Shown here: positions 1 through 11,600 of the stretch, in pieces
How positions within the stretch are numbered: position 1 is the first letter of the stretch
Layout of the letters: each line of letters opens with the position of its first letter
NCBI GenBank assembly: GCA_963920665.1
Contig: OY987265.1
Coordinates: forward strand, 32,431,001-32,495,000
Reading direction: 5' to 3'
Source of the DNA: Straminergon stramineum
Taxonomy: Eukaryota > Streptophyta > Bryopsida > Hypnales > Calliergonaceae
DNA length: 64,000 bases
Position numbers and translations under genes: made by a program
Notes under the pieces: model-generated
Database searches by the model: none
What the model saw: only the letters and a program-made list of their open reading frames with translations
Told to the model about the DNA's origin: nothing

Positions 1-2737
1 TCTTTTGCCAACAACTCCTCTTCAACGCAAGCCCTCCACTGACTTTGAACCCTAAATTTTTTTCATGGTGAGTTTGATACTTTTGAGCACACCTTTTCTT
101 CTTTCTTGGAAAACTGCAAAGCGGTTAAGTGAAACAATTGGCAACACACTAGTCATTTTTTCGCAATTTGTTGTGCAATGAAGGAATTGTTAATTGAAAA
201 TTTGAAAAGTCAAAAAATGAGGGACAAACATTTTGATTTTATAGAATTTTTTTCTAAAATTTCTACTTAGACATAGGAAGATAATGAGGCTTCAAGTTAG
301 GAGGAAATGTATTTTTTTTTCAAACTAGACAAACATAGAGAACCCCTAAATTAATGAGCCCACTTTTCAATAAAAATCCTCTAGAAATTGTCATATTCAT
401 TGCATTCACCCAAAAACACAAAAATATTTTTTGAGGGGAAAATCTAATTGTAGGATCTTATACTACACTTATCTTAGATCTTGTGGTAAAAAATTCACAA
501 AGTTTTACCATATAATTTAGAAGATACTCGCATTCAAAGTTGGAGAGAGAAGTTTGTTGGAACAATATCTTGCAATTTTAAATGACTTTGACTACTACTT
601 ATAGATGCTTTTAGCACTAGGGATTTTGAATTCAAAAATTTTTGTATTGAAGAATTGAGTTAAATTTCTAGAAAAAAAAAATTAAACAAAAAAAAGAAAT
701 TCATGTATATTCTTTAAATTTTTTGATAAAGCAAAAGTAGGTCCAAAATTGAACAAAAAACTACAATAATTGATAATAGCTATAAGATGAAATTGAAGCA
801 CAATAATCTCAAAAATGAGGTTATTGTAGTAAGAAATCTTGACCCTTTCCAAAAAGAAATGTAGAATTTTTTTTGAAAATTGTGTTAACCCCTAAAGTTG
901 TAAGGCCATTATTTTGTCAAAAACCACTCAAAATTGCTAGTTCTGTTGCATTCATTGAAAAAAACAAAAAAAATATATTTTTTAGAATCTAACCATAGGA
1001 TCTTATACTTCATTGGTCTAAGATAATGTGGTAAAAATTTGATGAAGTTTGACTATACATATTGGAAAATATTAGCATTCAAAGTTGGAAAAAAAATGTT
1101 TTATTGAACATTGGCATGCAATTTCAAATGACGTTGACAACTATTTGTGGAAAAAATTTGCATTACAAAATTTGCATTAAATTTTTTTAGTACTAAAGAA
1201 TTTAGATGAATGTACAAGAAAAAAATGAAAAACAAACAAACAAACTTGCATCACAAAAAATCTAAACCTTGAAACTCCTAAAAGAGACTGTGAGTCTCCA
1301 TGGCATTGGTGCAATTACAACGGAAAACAAAAACAATTTTTTTTTTCAAGAAATCTGATGGGGCACTACTAGTGCCATGTCAGATTGGAGATTTTCATTT
1401 TTTTTTCATTTTTTCATTTTCATTTTCCAGAAAAAGAGATATTTTTAAATATGATTTTTAAAAAATTTCTGTATTTGCACCATGGGAGTGCTAAAAAGGA
1501 AAAGGAAATCGGGCCTCTTGTAGGGTTCAAAATTTTGTAATGATTTTCATCAATTTAAAATTGTTAAGTAGAAGTAGGTCCAAGATTTAAAAAAACACTA
1601 AAATGATAATAGCTCTAAGATAAGATCGAAACACTATAATTCCAATGGGGAGATTGTTTTAGCTAGAAAACTTAATCTTTTCAAACAATGTTTTTTGAAA
1701 ATTATGAATATTGCATTCAGAAATAAATCCTATGAGTTATTTTTTCAAGTAGATCCTTTGGTTGCCCAAAACATAAGATTGACCATAACTTTCACATAAC
1801 AAATCAAAATGGAATAAATCAAAATTCACTATGTAGCCAAAATTACAATCTATAAGAACCAAATTTTTAAAATTTAGTTTCTTCTTTTTGAGTGAGGAGT
1901 TTTTTGCTCACCGCACAAAAAAAAAGGACTTTTTGTGCCATAACTTTTGCTCCCAGACATTGATTGAAATAAAAATTATATTCCCGAAAAGCTAATGTAT
2001 TTTTCCATCTTTAAACATATTAGATTTAAATTTTAAAAAATTATGACAAATATTAATACCGTAGGAGCCTCCCCAAAATCCATTATGTCACATGAGGAGA
2101 TGATGGGACTCCAGGAATTAAAAATGAATCCTTCAAGTTATTTTTTCAAGAAGGTGCTTAGAGTGCCCCCAAATTAAGATTCTTTATAACTTTTTTGGTA
2201 TAAGTTCAACTAGACATATAGAATCAAAGATTTACATGTAGAAAAATAAATAATATCTAAGAAAAAGATTATAAAAATTTAATGGGACATTTTGTGATAT
2301 TTTCCTTGTTGCTTGTTGAGTTCAGTTTTGGGCTTATTGTGGTATGACCTCTGTTGAAGTGCATTGATTGAAATAAAAATCATTCTCTCCAAAACTGGAT
2401 AAGATTTTCTATTGTATGACAAAGTTTCAAAAAATTTCATCCAAACTAGAGTTCATACAAATGTGTCCAATATCCATTTTGTCCGCAAAGGGGACAATGG
2501 TAATTTTGGGGGTTAAGGAGGTTTCATTCTTCTTACAATATGATTTTGAAATCATAAGGTTTTGTTTTTATATATGGAAAAAATAGTATGCCTAATTTAT
2601 TAGTTATATACATACCAAATTTTGAAAGTTGATGAAGGGTCATAGCAGAAGATTCCACAAAGATGTCTAAAGGGGCACATGCATTAAAGGCAACCATGGG
2701 TCTAGTCCAACAATGCAGGTGCAAGTTTTCCTCTTGA
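1..2737. repeat. AT-rich intergenic DNA with old internal duplications
   Basis: No coding region can be supported here. Two blocks look like diverged copies of one another. A segment from about 451 (cue: ggatcttatact, then cattcaaagttgga, then caatttcaaatgac) recurs from about 998, and a segment from about 741 (aggtccaa...gataatagct) recurs near 1579. A second diverged pair starts with cattgattgaaataaaaat at about 1959 and 2363. The copies carry many substitutions and indels, so they are old. The element family is not recognised. Confidence 0.45.
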
Positions 2738-5212
2738 CACTACAAAAAAATGATGGAAAGATTGACTAGCAAAAACCACTACAAAGTAGTCATTGTGGAC
2801 ACTTTTACTGCAAAATGACTTCAAGGCCCTAGAGTCATTGTGGTCAAGTCGTTTCGGTCAATGACTGCAATTTTATTATCACCATCCATTTAGTACTTGG
2901 ATGTACAAATGGATGAGAAATTCAATGGTTAACTAAGTGATAAAGAAAGTTTGGCTTAAGGAAATGGCTATAGAGTTGCTATGCATAAAGCGCAAATACA
3001 TCGAGAATCTGACGTGGACATCTACGTGGCCAATCATTTTGAGGTTACGACTAACCCATTGTAAATTTGACGTAGACAGTCATTTGCAAGTCATTTCAAA
3101 GTTATGATAGACCCATTAAACATCTGACATAGAGAGCCACATTGGAAGTCATTATGTAGTCATTTAGAAGTTGTGATGGAGTCTTCGAGTCATTCAGATG
3201 GACTGACACGTGGCAAATCATTTTGTAGTCATCCTAAAGTGACGTGAATTTAAGGTTCAAGTCACTCTACTAAGAAATAGAAAGTCACTTTCCTATCATT
3301 ATCAAGTTGTGGCAATGTGTGCAAAAATGAATGTAATGACAATTGCATGGGGATTAGTCATTTTGCAGTCGCATATAAGTACATATGAAGTTCCACAACA
3401 ATACATTATACACAATATGCCATACACCATTTTCAACAAATGTATTGCATGGCTCCAAAGCCACTTAGGAGTGTGTGAGTGTAGAAATGAAATGACAAGC
3501 CTTTTATACTAGTGGGTGGTGGGAGGCAAGACAAAGTATGTGGGATATGTAAAATGTAGGAATTGTGTTACAAGTATTATTTTAGACCTCATTTAGGCAT
3601 CATAGATTGACTTTTTTTCTAAAAACTTTGAACTTATAAAAGTTGGGAAATCAATCTGACTTTCATCTCCAACAAATTTTTAGATTTCAAGCCTCAAATC
3701 AAAAGTTGTGGACAAATTTGAGAAAAGGATTGAAAAGGATATTTTCTTTGACAATTTTGAACATTCTTTCTTAATCTAGTAGTGCACAAGACATGACGCA
3801 GTCATTTCTATGATGTTACTACACTGCAATACTATAATGCAACTTCCACTTCACTAAGTTCCATCTAAATACTCAATACTTTAGTATATGTTTGTTGGGA
3901 CCTGTAGAAACTCAATTGAATCATATGAAGTGATCAAAAGTAGTGGAATGACTATGGCACAAATTTCCAAAAGTCATTGTGAACATACCAATAGGAGTTT
4001 AAATAAATCATGTAATGCACACTGAGGAAGAAAATAGTATATACCAACAAAGAGAAAAAGCCACTGGCAATGCATAATTTCAAAGAAAAGATAGAGGAAG
4101 CCCTTTTTGGGAAAAAAATTGTAAATAATATGGAAAAGATAAATTAAGAATAGATAAATCGGAAATATTAAACAAAACTTGAAGAAATTAAAAAGACAAG
4201 AGAAAATTAAAAAAAAAAAAAAAAAATTACGACAAATAAAAAATAAATAAAGGTTAAAAAAATATAGAAAAGAGAGAAATATTAAAAATAAATTAAAAAA
4301 CTTTAAACATTTTCAAGTATGAAATAGATAAATGAAGAAGTCAAAAATGAAAAAGAGATAAAAATATTCATATGGAGAAAAAGAAAAAATGGAATAGGAA
4401 AAAAGAAAGCACATCTGTCTATAAAGAGGAAAAAATATAGAAAGAGAAAAAATTTTGAAAATAATATAAAGACAAATAGAATTATGGTATAGGAAAATTG
4501 GAAGCTCCAAAAAAATAGGAAGAAACAAAATACCAAAACAACTCTCAAAAAGGTAAATAAGATTTTGGAATAGAGGAAGAGGAAATAGAGAAATAGATAA
4601 CCGAAAAAAATAATGAAGACATAAAAAGAGTGGAAAGAGCCCCCAAAATGAGAGAAAATGAAGAAGGAAAAAAAATTTAACTAGTAATTATAGAGAATTT
4701 TTTTTAAATGGAAAAGGTCACCAAGGACTACACACAAATGTATCATTTTATGAAATTGTAACTTCCTACAATTCCAGGCTCGTCCCTATAGTCTTTTCTT
4801 TTCAAGGCACAACGGGAAGTAAAAGGAAAGCAACTAGCCACATCAACCATCTTTTAGCATGTCTTCAACCAAAAGGAGTCAATGACTATCTTCAGAGTCA
4901 TTCTATAGTCATTCCGAAGTCAATCGTAGTCACAAGACCACATCAATAGTCATTTATTAGTAGATTTTGGCAACTATGTTTGAATTTGTTGTATCCCAAT
5001 TACTATGTTGACAACTCTGTCAACTAAAAAACGTGGATGAATACTACATCTACCTTTGGTCTCGTCATGAAGTCACCAGGGCAACTACAAAATGACTTCG
5101 ACTTTGTTTTTTAGGCATCGTTGGTGCAATTAGGGAGTAGAAGTCATTCCTTAGTCATTATGGTCAAGAAGTCATTTTCTGCAATTGCGTTTTTGCCCAT
5201 TTTCTTGTAGTG
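2738..5212. mobile_element. Non-autonomous CACTA (En/Spm-type) DNA transposon
   Basis: The left end reads CACTACAAAAAAATG. The right end is the near-perfect reverse complement, CATTTTCTTGTAGTG (14 of 15 match). The element is flanked on both sides by TGA (2735-2737 and 5213-5215), the 3-bp target duplication expected of the CACTA superfamily. The heptamer AGTCATT or its complement AATGACT recurs many times in both subterminal regions (about 2780-3260 and 4860-5180), like the subterminal transposase-binding repeats known in this superfamily. No transposase reading frame is present in its 2475 bp, so it would need enzyme from elsewhere. Its interior holds a strongly purine-biased A-rich tract (about 4060-4680). 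Confidence 0.85.
4060..4680. repeat. Purine-rich (A/G) low-complexity tract inside the CACTA element
   Basis: For about 600 bases the + strand is almost entirely A and G, with runs such as gaaaaagagataaaaat. Long open frames on the opposite strand here are Phe/Leu/Ile-rich by-products of this composition and are not genes. Confidence 0.7.
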
Positions 5213-5476
5213 TGAAAGGGACAATCATAGGTTCAACAACCATGGCGAAGGCGACCACGAGTCCTCAAGTAGTGCCATTTTGAGTCTGTAGGTGATTGCA
5301 AGTGGGGCAACTACAAGTCCACAAAGTCAACAAAATTGGGACTATAGGACCCATAGTCACCTAAGACCATGGTCACACCGGTCGAATATCTACAAGTGCC
5401 CCACTTCTACCTCCAAGCATTTAAGAAGTCACTCCAACATGCACTCCACTATTAGAAGAAATCTGTGTTTTAGGTG

Positions 5477-5616
5477 ACATATTTTAGGTGACATCTAACA
5501 AAATACCCTTGTTTTTATGTCAACAATAAAGTCCAACATCACATCTAGATGTTATGTTGGATTTTTTGTTGACATAAAAATAGGGGTTGTTGCATTAAAT
5601 GTCACCTAAAATATGT
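5477..5616. mobile_element. Hairpin MITE-like inverted repeat
   Basis: Two arms of about 70 bp are inverted copies around a centre at ctag (5545-5548). The outer arm starts acatattttaggtgacat and ends atgtcacctaaaatatgt. The inner arms pair across tttatgtcaacaa / ttgttgacataaa. This is the structure of a fold-back miniature inverted-repeat element. The sequence ttttaggtgacat is also repeated just outside the left arm (5468-5480). No clear target duplication was found, so the superfamily is unassigned. Confidence 0.7.
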
Positions 5617-8600
5617 TTAAAAAATTTGGGCTCATCAATAAAAAATGCAAGTTTCTTGTAGTGCACATTCCTCGCCTTGCACAGTAGCATTCATCCACAT
5701 TGTTGTGGTTGAATGCATACTCATGAGTAGGGGTTTTAGCTTTTGTGGAAGAAAGAGGATATTTTGTTGTTCTGACCTTCATTAGTGAAATACAACAATG
5801 CTTATTTCTTCTACAAAATTCAACTTTACATCCACAAGAAGGCAATCGCAATACTAGACTATCCTTTTGAGGTGGACAATTATGGGAGTGAGGCAATTAG
5901 AAGTGTGAATACAATGTCTATAAACAAGAAAAAAAAAGATGAGAATCATACATGAAAAGGATTCAAGTTATTCTTCGGCTTATTATACAAAATATGCATA
6001 TAATGTTTGTTTGGATTGGTATGTTGAATACAATATGTAGAACCTCTCTGAAGTAATAGGGCCCAAACCCTTGCCAATATTACGATAGAGAGGTTTCTTG
6101 ATTTAGAGAGGGTCTAAACATTCAAGACTTTGCGCTAAGAAAGCTCTTGAAGTTGTACAAGTGGCACATCTTGAGGAAAAGAAGGACCTTGTCATGACTA
6201 AGAAGCTTGTTCAGAAAGCCTATTTTAGCTTCTTTTTTTCTCATCCTCAGCTAGCTCTCGTTTAGTGCTACCACTTCTTATATTCCCTAATCCGGGATGA
6301 TTATGTTAGAGAGGTTAATTGGCTTACATCTAGTTTAGAGAGATTCTAATATAAAGTTTATCATTCTTGGAAAGCAACTAGTTTAGGAAACAATTACACG
6401 GGGGTTGCAAAATTGAATAATGATTTGGAAGTATGCATGCAAAGAACCTTCAAAATTTGAAGACGTGGATGATATGTACTTCTCTCAATGCCAAGCATGG
6501 ATTGAAAAATGCATCTAAACATGCATGTTTAACACCAAGAAGGTAATGCTTGAGGTATGACCTTCATTGCCAAGATTTGCAGAAATAAAGAAGGATAAGG
6601 AATTTCAAGAGAAGATAGTATAGTGGCAATCATCAGTGAAGTGATTGTTGAAGTATGAAACTAGGGGTATAAGGTGGCAAAATGACACATTGAAGGCATC
6701 ATTGACATGAGAGGGTGGATCATGTCTTGTGTAGATCTTCCTTGACACCAAGGTGGTACCCTTCATTTCCTACAATCATGAAGGTAGATTTGGAAAGGTG
6801 CACAAGGTGCATATAAAAGGTCCAATGGATAGAATCCCTTCCTACATACCTTTTGCAAGAAAAGTGTCAAAGTCCAAGAGTTAGTGTGAAGCAAGAGTGC
6901 AACAATCAATAGAGGCCCTTGTGTGCCCATTGAATCATCTAGCCATTATTAACTTATGGGCCATTCATGTACAAACAATGGAGGTGTATTCATTGTGGTG
7001 GAATGGAGGTAATTTGAAGGAGATGTTGGTATTGAATACTAAGGCATTGGTGCCTTATGTTTCTTATAATCAAATTTGACTTGTGGAGGAACTTCGAAAG
7101 GAACCTTGAGCCCGTCTTAAACTATAATTCCCAAGGCACAAGGCAAAATTGGCATCTAGGCCCTTGTTTATATCAGAAGTCTTATGCAAAAGATGTTGGT
7201 GCTTCATAATGATTTGTTTCCTATGAAAATTATGTTGCATTTTCCAAAATAATCAAACGACAAAATCAACATCAAGATTTGTGATTGGAGAATTTTAGTC
7301 GTATGCACAAAAGAGCTCCCTTGCATTACAAATAGCCTACAGAAGCAGAGAAGGAGATCAACATGCAAAACCATTGGTAGATGGTTGTGAGCACTTTTAT
7401 CCCCATCTTTCATTAGGAGAAAGTTTGCACAACAAATTCTTTGGTATTAGGGTTTATGGTGTACAAAATGCATAAATAAACAATGACAAAATTTTATTTC
7501 AAACTATGTTTTCAAATCACAATGTATTTAAACTTATGCTTGAGGTCATTTATTATGTGGGTAGTTATTATAAGGTTAATTCATATTGTAAACTAGACCC
7601 ATGCATGCTCCAAAACAGAATACTCCAAAGTGTGGAAAACTCTTGAGGGGGAAATATCCATCTCCATACATTTTACAAAAGTGGCTTTAATATCAAAGAT
7701 AGTCCTCAATGTCATCCTCGGAAATCCTAGTCCATCTTGAATTGTTTTCTTTTGAAGATTTGAATAAATTCAAGATTTGAGACTTGTAATATTCAAATTC
7801 CATTTCTTAAGGTTTGAACTGGTTGATGAGTTTTCGGTTACCCTCTAGGACCTAGGTAAGCTATATCCCCCAACAATATAACGTCAATAACCACTAGGAA
7901 TTTATAGCCCTTAATGAAATCTAATAAACCAATAAATCTAGACTTAGGAACATTCATTCTTACATCAACCAACCACTAGACATAATTTAGTTCAATCCAA
8001 TCAAAACATAAAAAGAAATCATGCTTGTCATATTCTTCTACAAAAGGTCATGGGAAACCAAAAAGTATCCAATGAACTAGCATGTTAGTCATTTGAGCCA
8101 ATAGCATTCAATGAAATGTCTAGCCATTCTTGCCATCTATAGCATGCAATACTACACTTCTTTGGTACAATCACTTCTGAATCAACTTTCCATGCTTTTT
8201 TTCAAACTTTCGAATCTTGAAGTGGTAGTCCCCAACATGGTTTTCAACGTCATGTCATGTTTGGACAATAATTAGGATGTCTATTCAACTCGAGTGTCCA
8301 TCAAGATCCTTAAAAAAAGATTTATTTTCTTTTGATAACCTATGTATCCAACCAACAAACATGTCATCCAATGGATGGACAAGCCGTCCAAAAGAAAAAA
8401 ATTAGACAGGGGTTGATGTGAATTTTGACACATCATCTAGACTAATGTTGATGGACATTCTGATGGGAAAAACGAGTGTCATGTTAGGATAAAAAAACTT
8501 GGTCCTTAGTTTCTTCATAATGCACTAGTCTTGCCCAAAAAAACATTTCAAATCTTTGAGGTTCAATATAAAATTTACCTACAAAACTAAATTGCACAAC

Positions 8601-11600
8601 ATCCCTACTATATAGGGTTTATAACAAATATTTTCAAATTTGATTTTGGGCACTTACTATTTCTTGCATCGCATAGGTTATTAAACAATCATATTGCAAA
8701 TATCATTAGTTGACTTCATTAATGGGTCATCTTGGTGATTGATGTGATAATCCTGATAGTTGGTTTGAAAATCAACGTTCCCAACCAACTTCTTAAACTT
8801 TCTACTATTATAATCCTTCTTATATTTCTATAAGGTTTGAATTAATCTCATATATATGAATGATGAAGGCAATGAAATTGTTTATCAAAGGCCAACCACA
8901 ATCTTTGACAAACTTCAAATAGTATCCTATTTGAAGTTTCTGGATTGTTCACAACTTCTACAATATGAAACAAGCAAACCACTTCAAATAGTATCCTATT
9001 TATAAGAACTAATCAAAACAATTACCACCCACTACAAGCATATGAAGGATGTAATTCAAAATACTCCTTATCTTCAAAGATTTCTGAATCAACGATTAAA
9101 ATTTGTAGGCGCCGGAAATCGATGATTGAGATTCGCAGGTGCAATCTGATGTGCGAAATTGATAGTAGTCCGTAGTCTTGCTAGTCTTGCGGCCAGAAAT
9201 CGGGTTTCTAAGCCATAAACGTGAAGTGTTTCTTGCAATCACCTTCAATCAAAAGAACATGGTTGGGGCTCTTAGGCAATCAAAGCAACATTAAAGGAAC
9301 ACACCATTACAAAGCCATTCTTTGTAAAATAAAAAGATTATCTACAAATCTAGTAGAGTTAGAGAACTCAAGATCAAAGCTTTGTGCACTAGATTTAGCT
9401 AAACTTTTTCAAATGAAAGATTGTATGGTAGTGAGATAAGTATTAATGAAGGACTTGTGGACTAGACAATGCATTATAATCTTACAAATGGAATTGCATT
9501 GGAAATATGTGTAATAAATTTCAACAACTTCAATTGGATGACAATTGCATTTTGAAATAGATGCATTAGAGTTGGATAGTTCTTTAATGTCATCCAAGAG
9601 TTTCAATGGATACAATTCAATGGGAGATTTTGAACTTTCTAGGCTTAGTCAAAAGCAAAGTTAAACTCAAAGAATAAGATTCTTACTCCAAGTTCTAAGA
9701 CTATAACAAACAGTTACTTTGAGGATGTAAATTAGGCTCATTACAAAGTTTCATTTGTACAGATTGGATAGAATTAGAAAAGTAATTAAGTGAAAAATCA
9801 CTAGAGATAGTCTTTTTGGTTTTCAAGGTGGATTTTCCATGCTTTTAGTCTCCCACGAGACCAATCTAACTCTAAAAGACCTAATTGACAATATAATCTA
9901 CTAACTTGACACTTTTGAAGATTAATATTAGAATAAATAAATAAAGTAAGAACATTTCACCAATTGGTGGTGTTGGTAGTGCTTACCCTACCTCATTTGT
10001 ATTATCAATCATTGTTGAGATGGACTATTTCTATGATTTTTATCCAAAAAGTTCAAAATTGACTAGCTGCGATATCCTAAAAGATATTCTAATTGGTCTA
10101 CATGTGGTCATTGGCTCATCTTATCTTGACTTTACATCATCAATAGGCATTTGTGCATCATCCTTATTACCAACATAAACATCTAGATCTTTGAATTGCC
10201 CAATAGATTCAAGTGTGCTACTATTGTCTTGCTCATATACTTGTATTACTTTGTAACCATACTCTTGTGCAACAAAAGCTAAAATATTAAAACTTTGAGA
10301 TCCAAAATCCATCAAATTTTCATGCCAAGATATAGGGTTAAAAAATTCATCCAATTAAGAAATGATAACCTACAATATGTTGAGGTATATAGGCTTAATC
10401 ATGGTTCATCATCATAATCTATACAAATGAAACTCCGTAATGAATCTAATTTACATAACAGAGGCATTAGCTAGTCAATCTTTTAAGGGCAATTGGTGCC
10501 ACTTCTAGTCAATTCTCCTTTTTCTATCTCATAGGTGGGTAGTTGTTAATTTTACATATCAATTTTCAAATTTTCCTTTATTTTTTTTAATTTTCACAAT
10601 TTCCTTTGGATGTTTAGAAAATTCCTAGAATTCCAATAAAAATCATAAAAATCCAAGACTTCCCTTATTCATGACAAAAAATTTGTGGATTCAAAATTCA
10701 AAATCCTTTGTTCATCCCAAATACCAATTGGAAAATAAGCATTTTCTTGGATTTATTTTTTTTCCCCTAGTTTCTTTGGAAATTCATAGAAAATAGGTGA
10801 TTTAGCTTCAAATAGACAAGAAAATTGGCCATTGGCATGGCTTCTATGTCCACTAGTGCACCTATGATATTAATGAGCATAGTGGAAACCTGTTGAAAAT
10901 CTAGCCAACACTCCAAAAAAGATATATGAGTTTCATCAACTCTATCCTAGAAAATTTAGACTTTAGAGGTACTCCTATCATCTCGTGGCTTCCGGAAGAA
11001 GAATTTCTACCACATGCTAATGCCTAAATATAAAAGGGGAGTGAACCATGTTAATACCTTCACTTGTACATAGTTTTTTTTATTCAAAATAGAATAAAAT
11101 CATAGAAACTTAATATTAGCCATGTCAAACCTTTGTGTTTTGAAGGACTTGGAAGAAGAAGAGTCAAATGAATTGTCTTGTACACAATTATGTGTAGACC
11201 CATCACAACCTTTTGTCTTAGAAGAGCGTGACAATGAAGAAACATTTCAACGTCAAGTGAGACCATGTTTGGAGACATGGGGAGTAAGGACTAATCATGC
11301 AAATCTTGATTCCAATGCCCAAGCTTTGGTAATACTTTTTGTACTTTGGGGGCTCAAAAATTTAGGTCTTTATAGCAATGGTCAACAAATCAATCAAATC
11401 AAAGTTGCAAGCGTATGAATTTGAAGCAATCCATAATAGTCACATTGAGGAGCTATCAATTCCTTTTTAAATTGGACCAAACAATTATTCTAGTATTGGA
11501 TTCCTTTAATGGCTCCATAGTGAATGCTCTTAGTTTTCTAAATCCAATAGATTAAATAGGGTAGTTAGGAGACATCTCTATCAAAAATACTTTTTTTTAT

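Noticed and set aside
4303..4548. Open frames rich in Phe, Leu and Ile on the - strand
   Set aside because: They are the pyrimidine complement of a purine-rich low-complexity tract; no start context, domain or splice structure supports a gene.
5653..5667. ttcttgtagtgcac resembling a CACTA right end
   Set aside because: No matching left end with a 3-bp duplication was found upstream, and the word is short.
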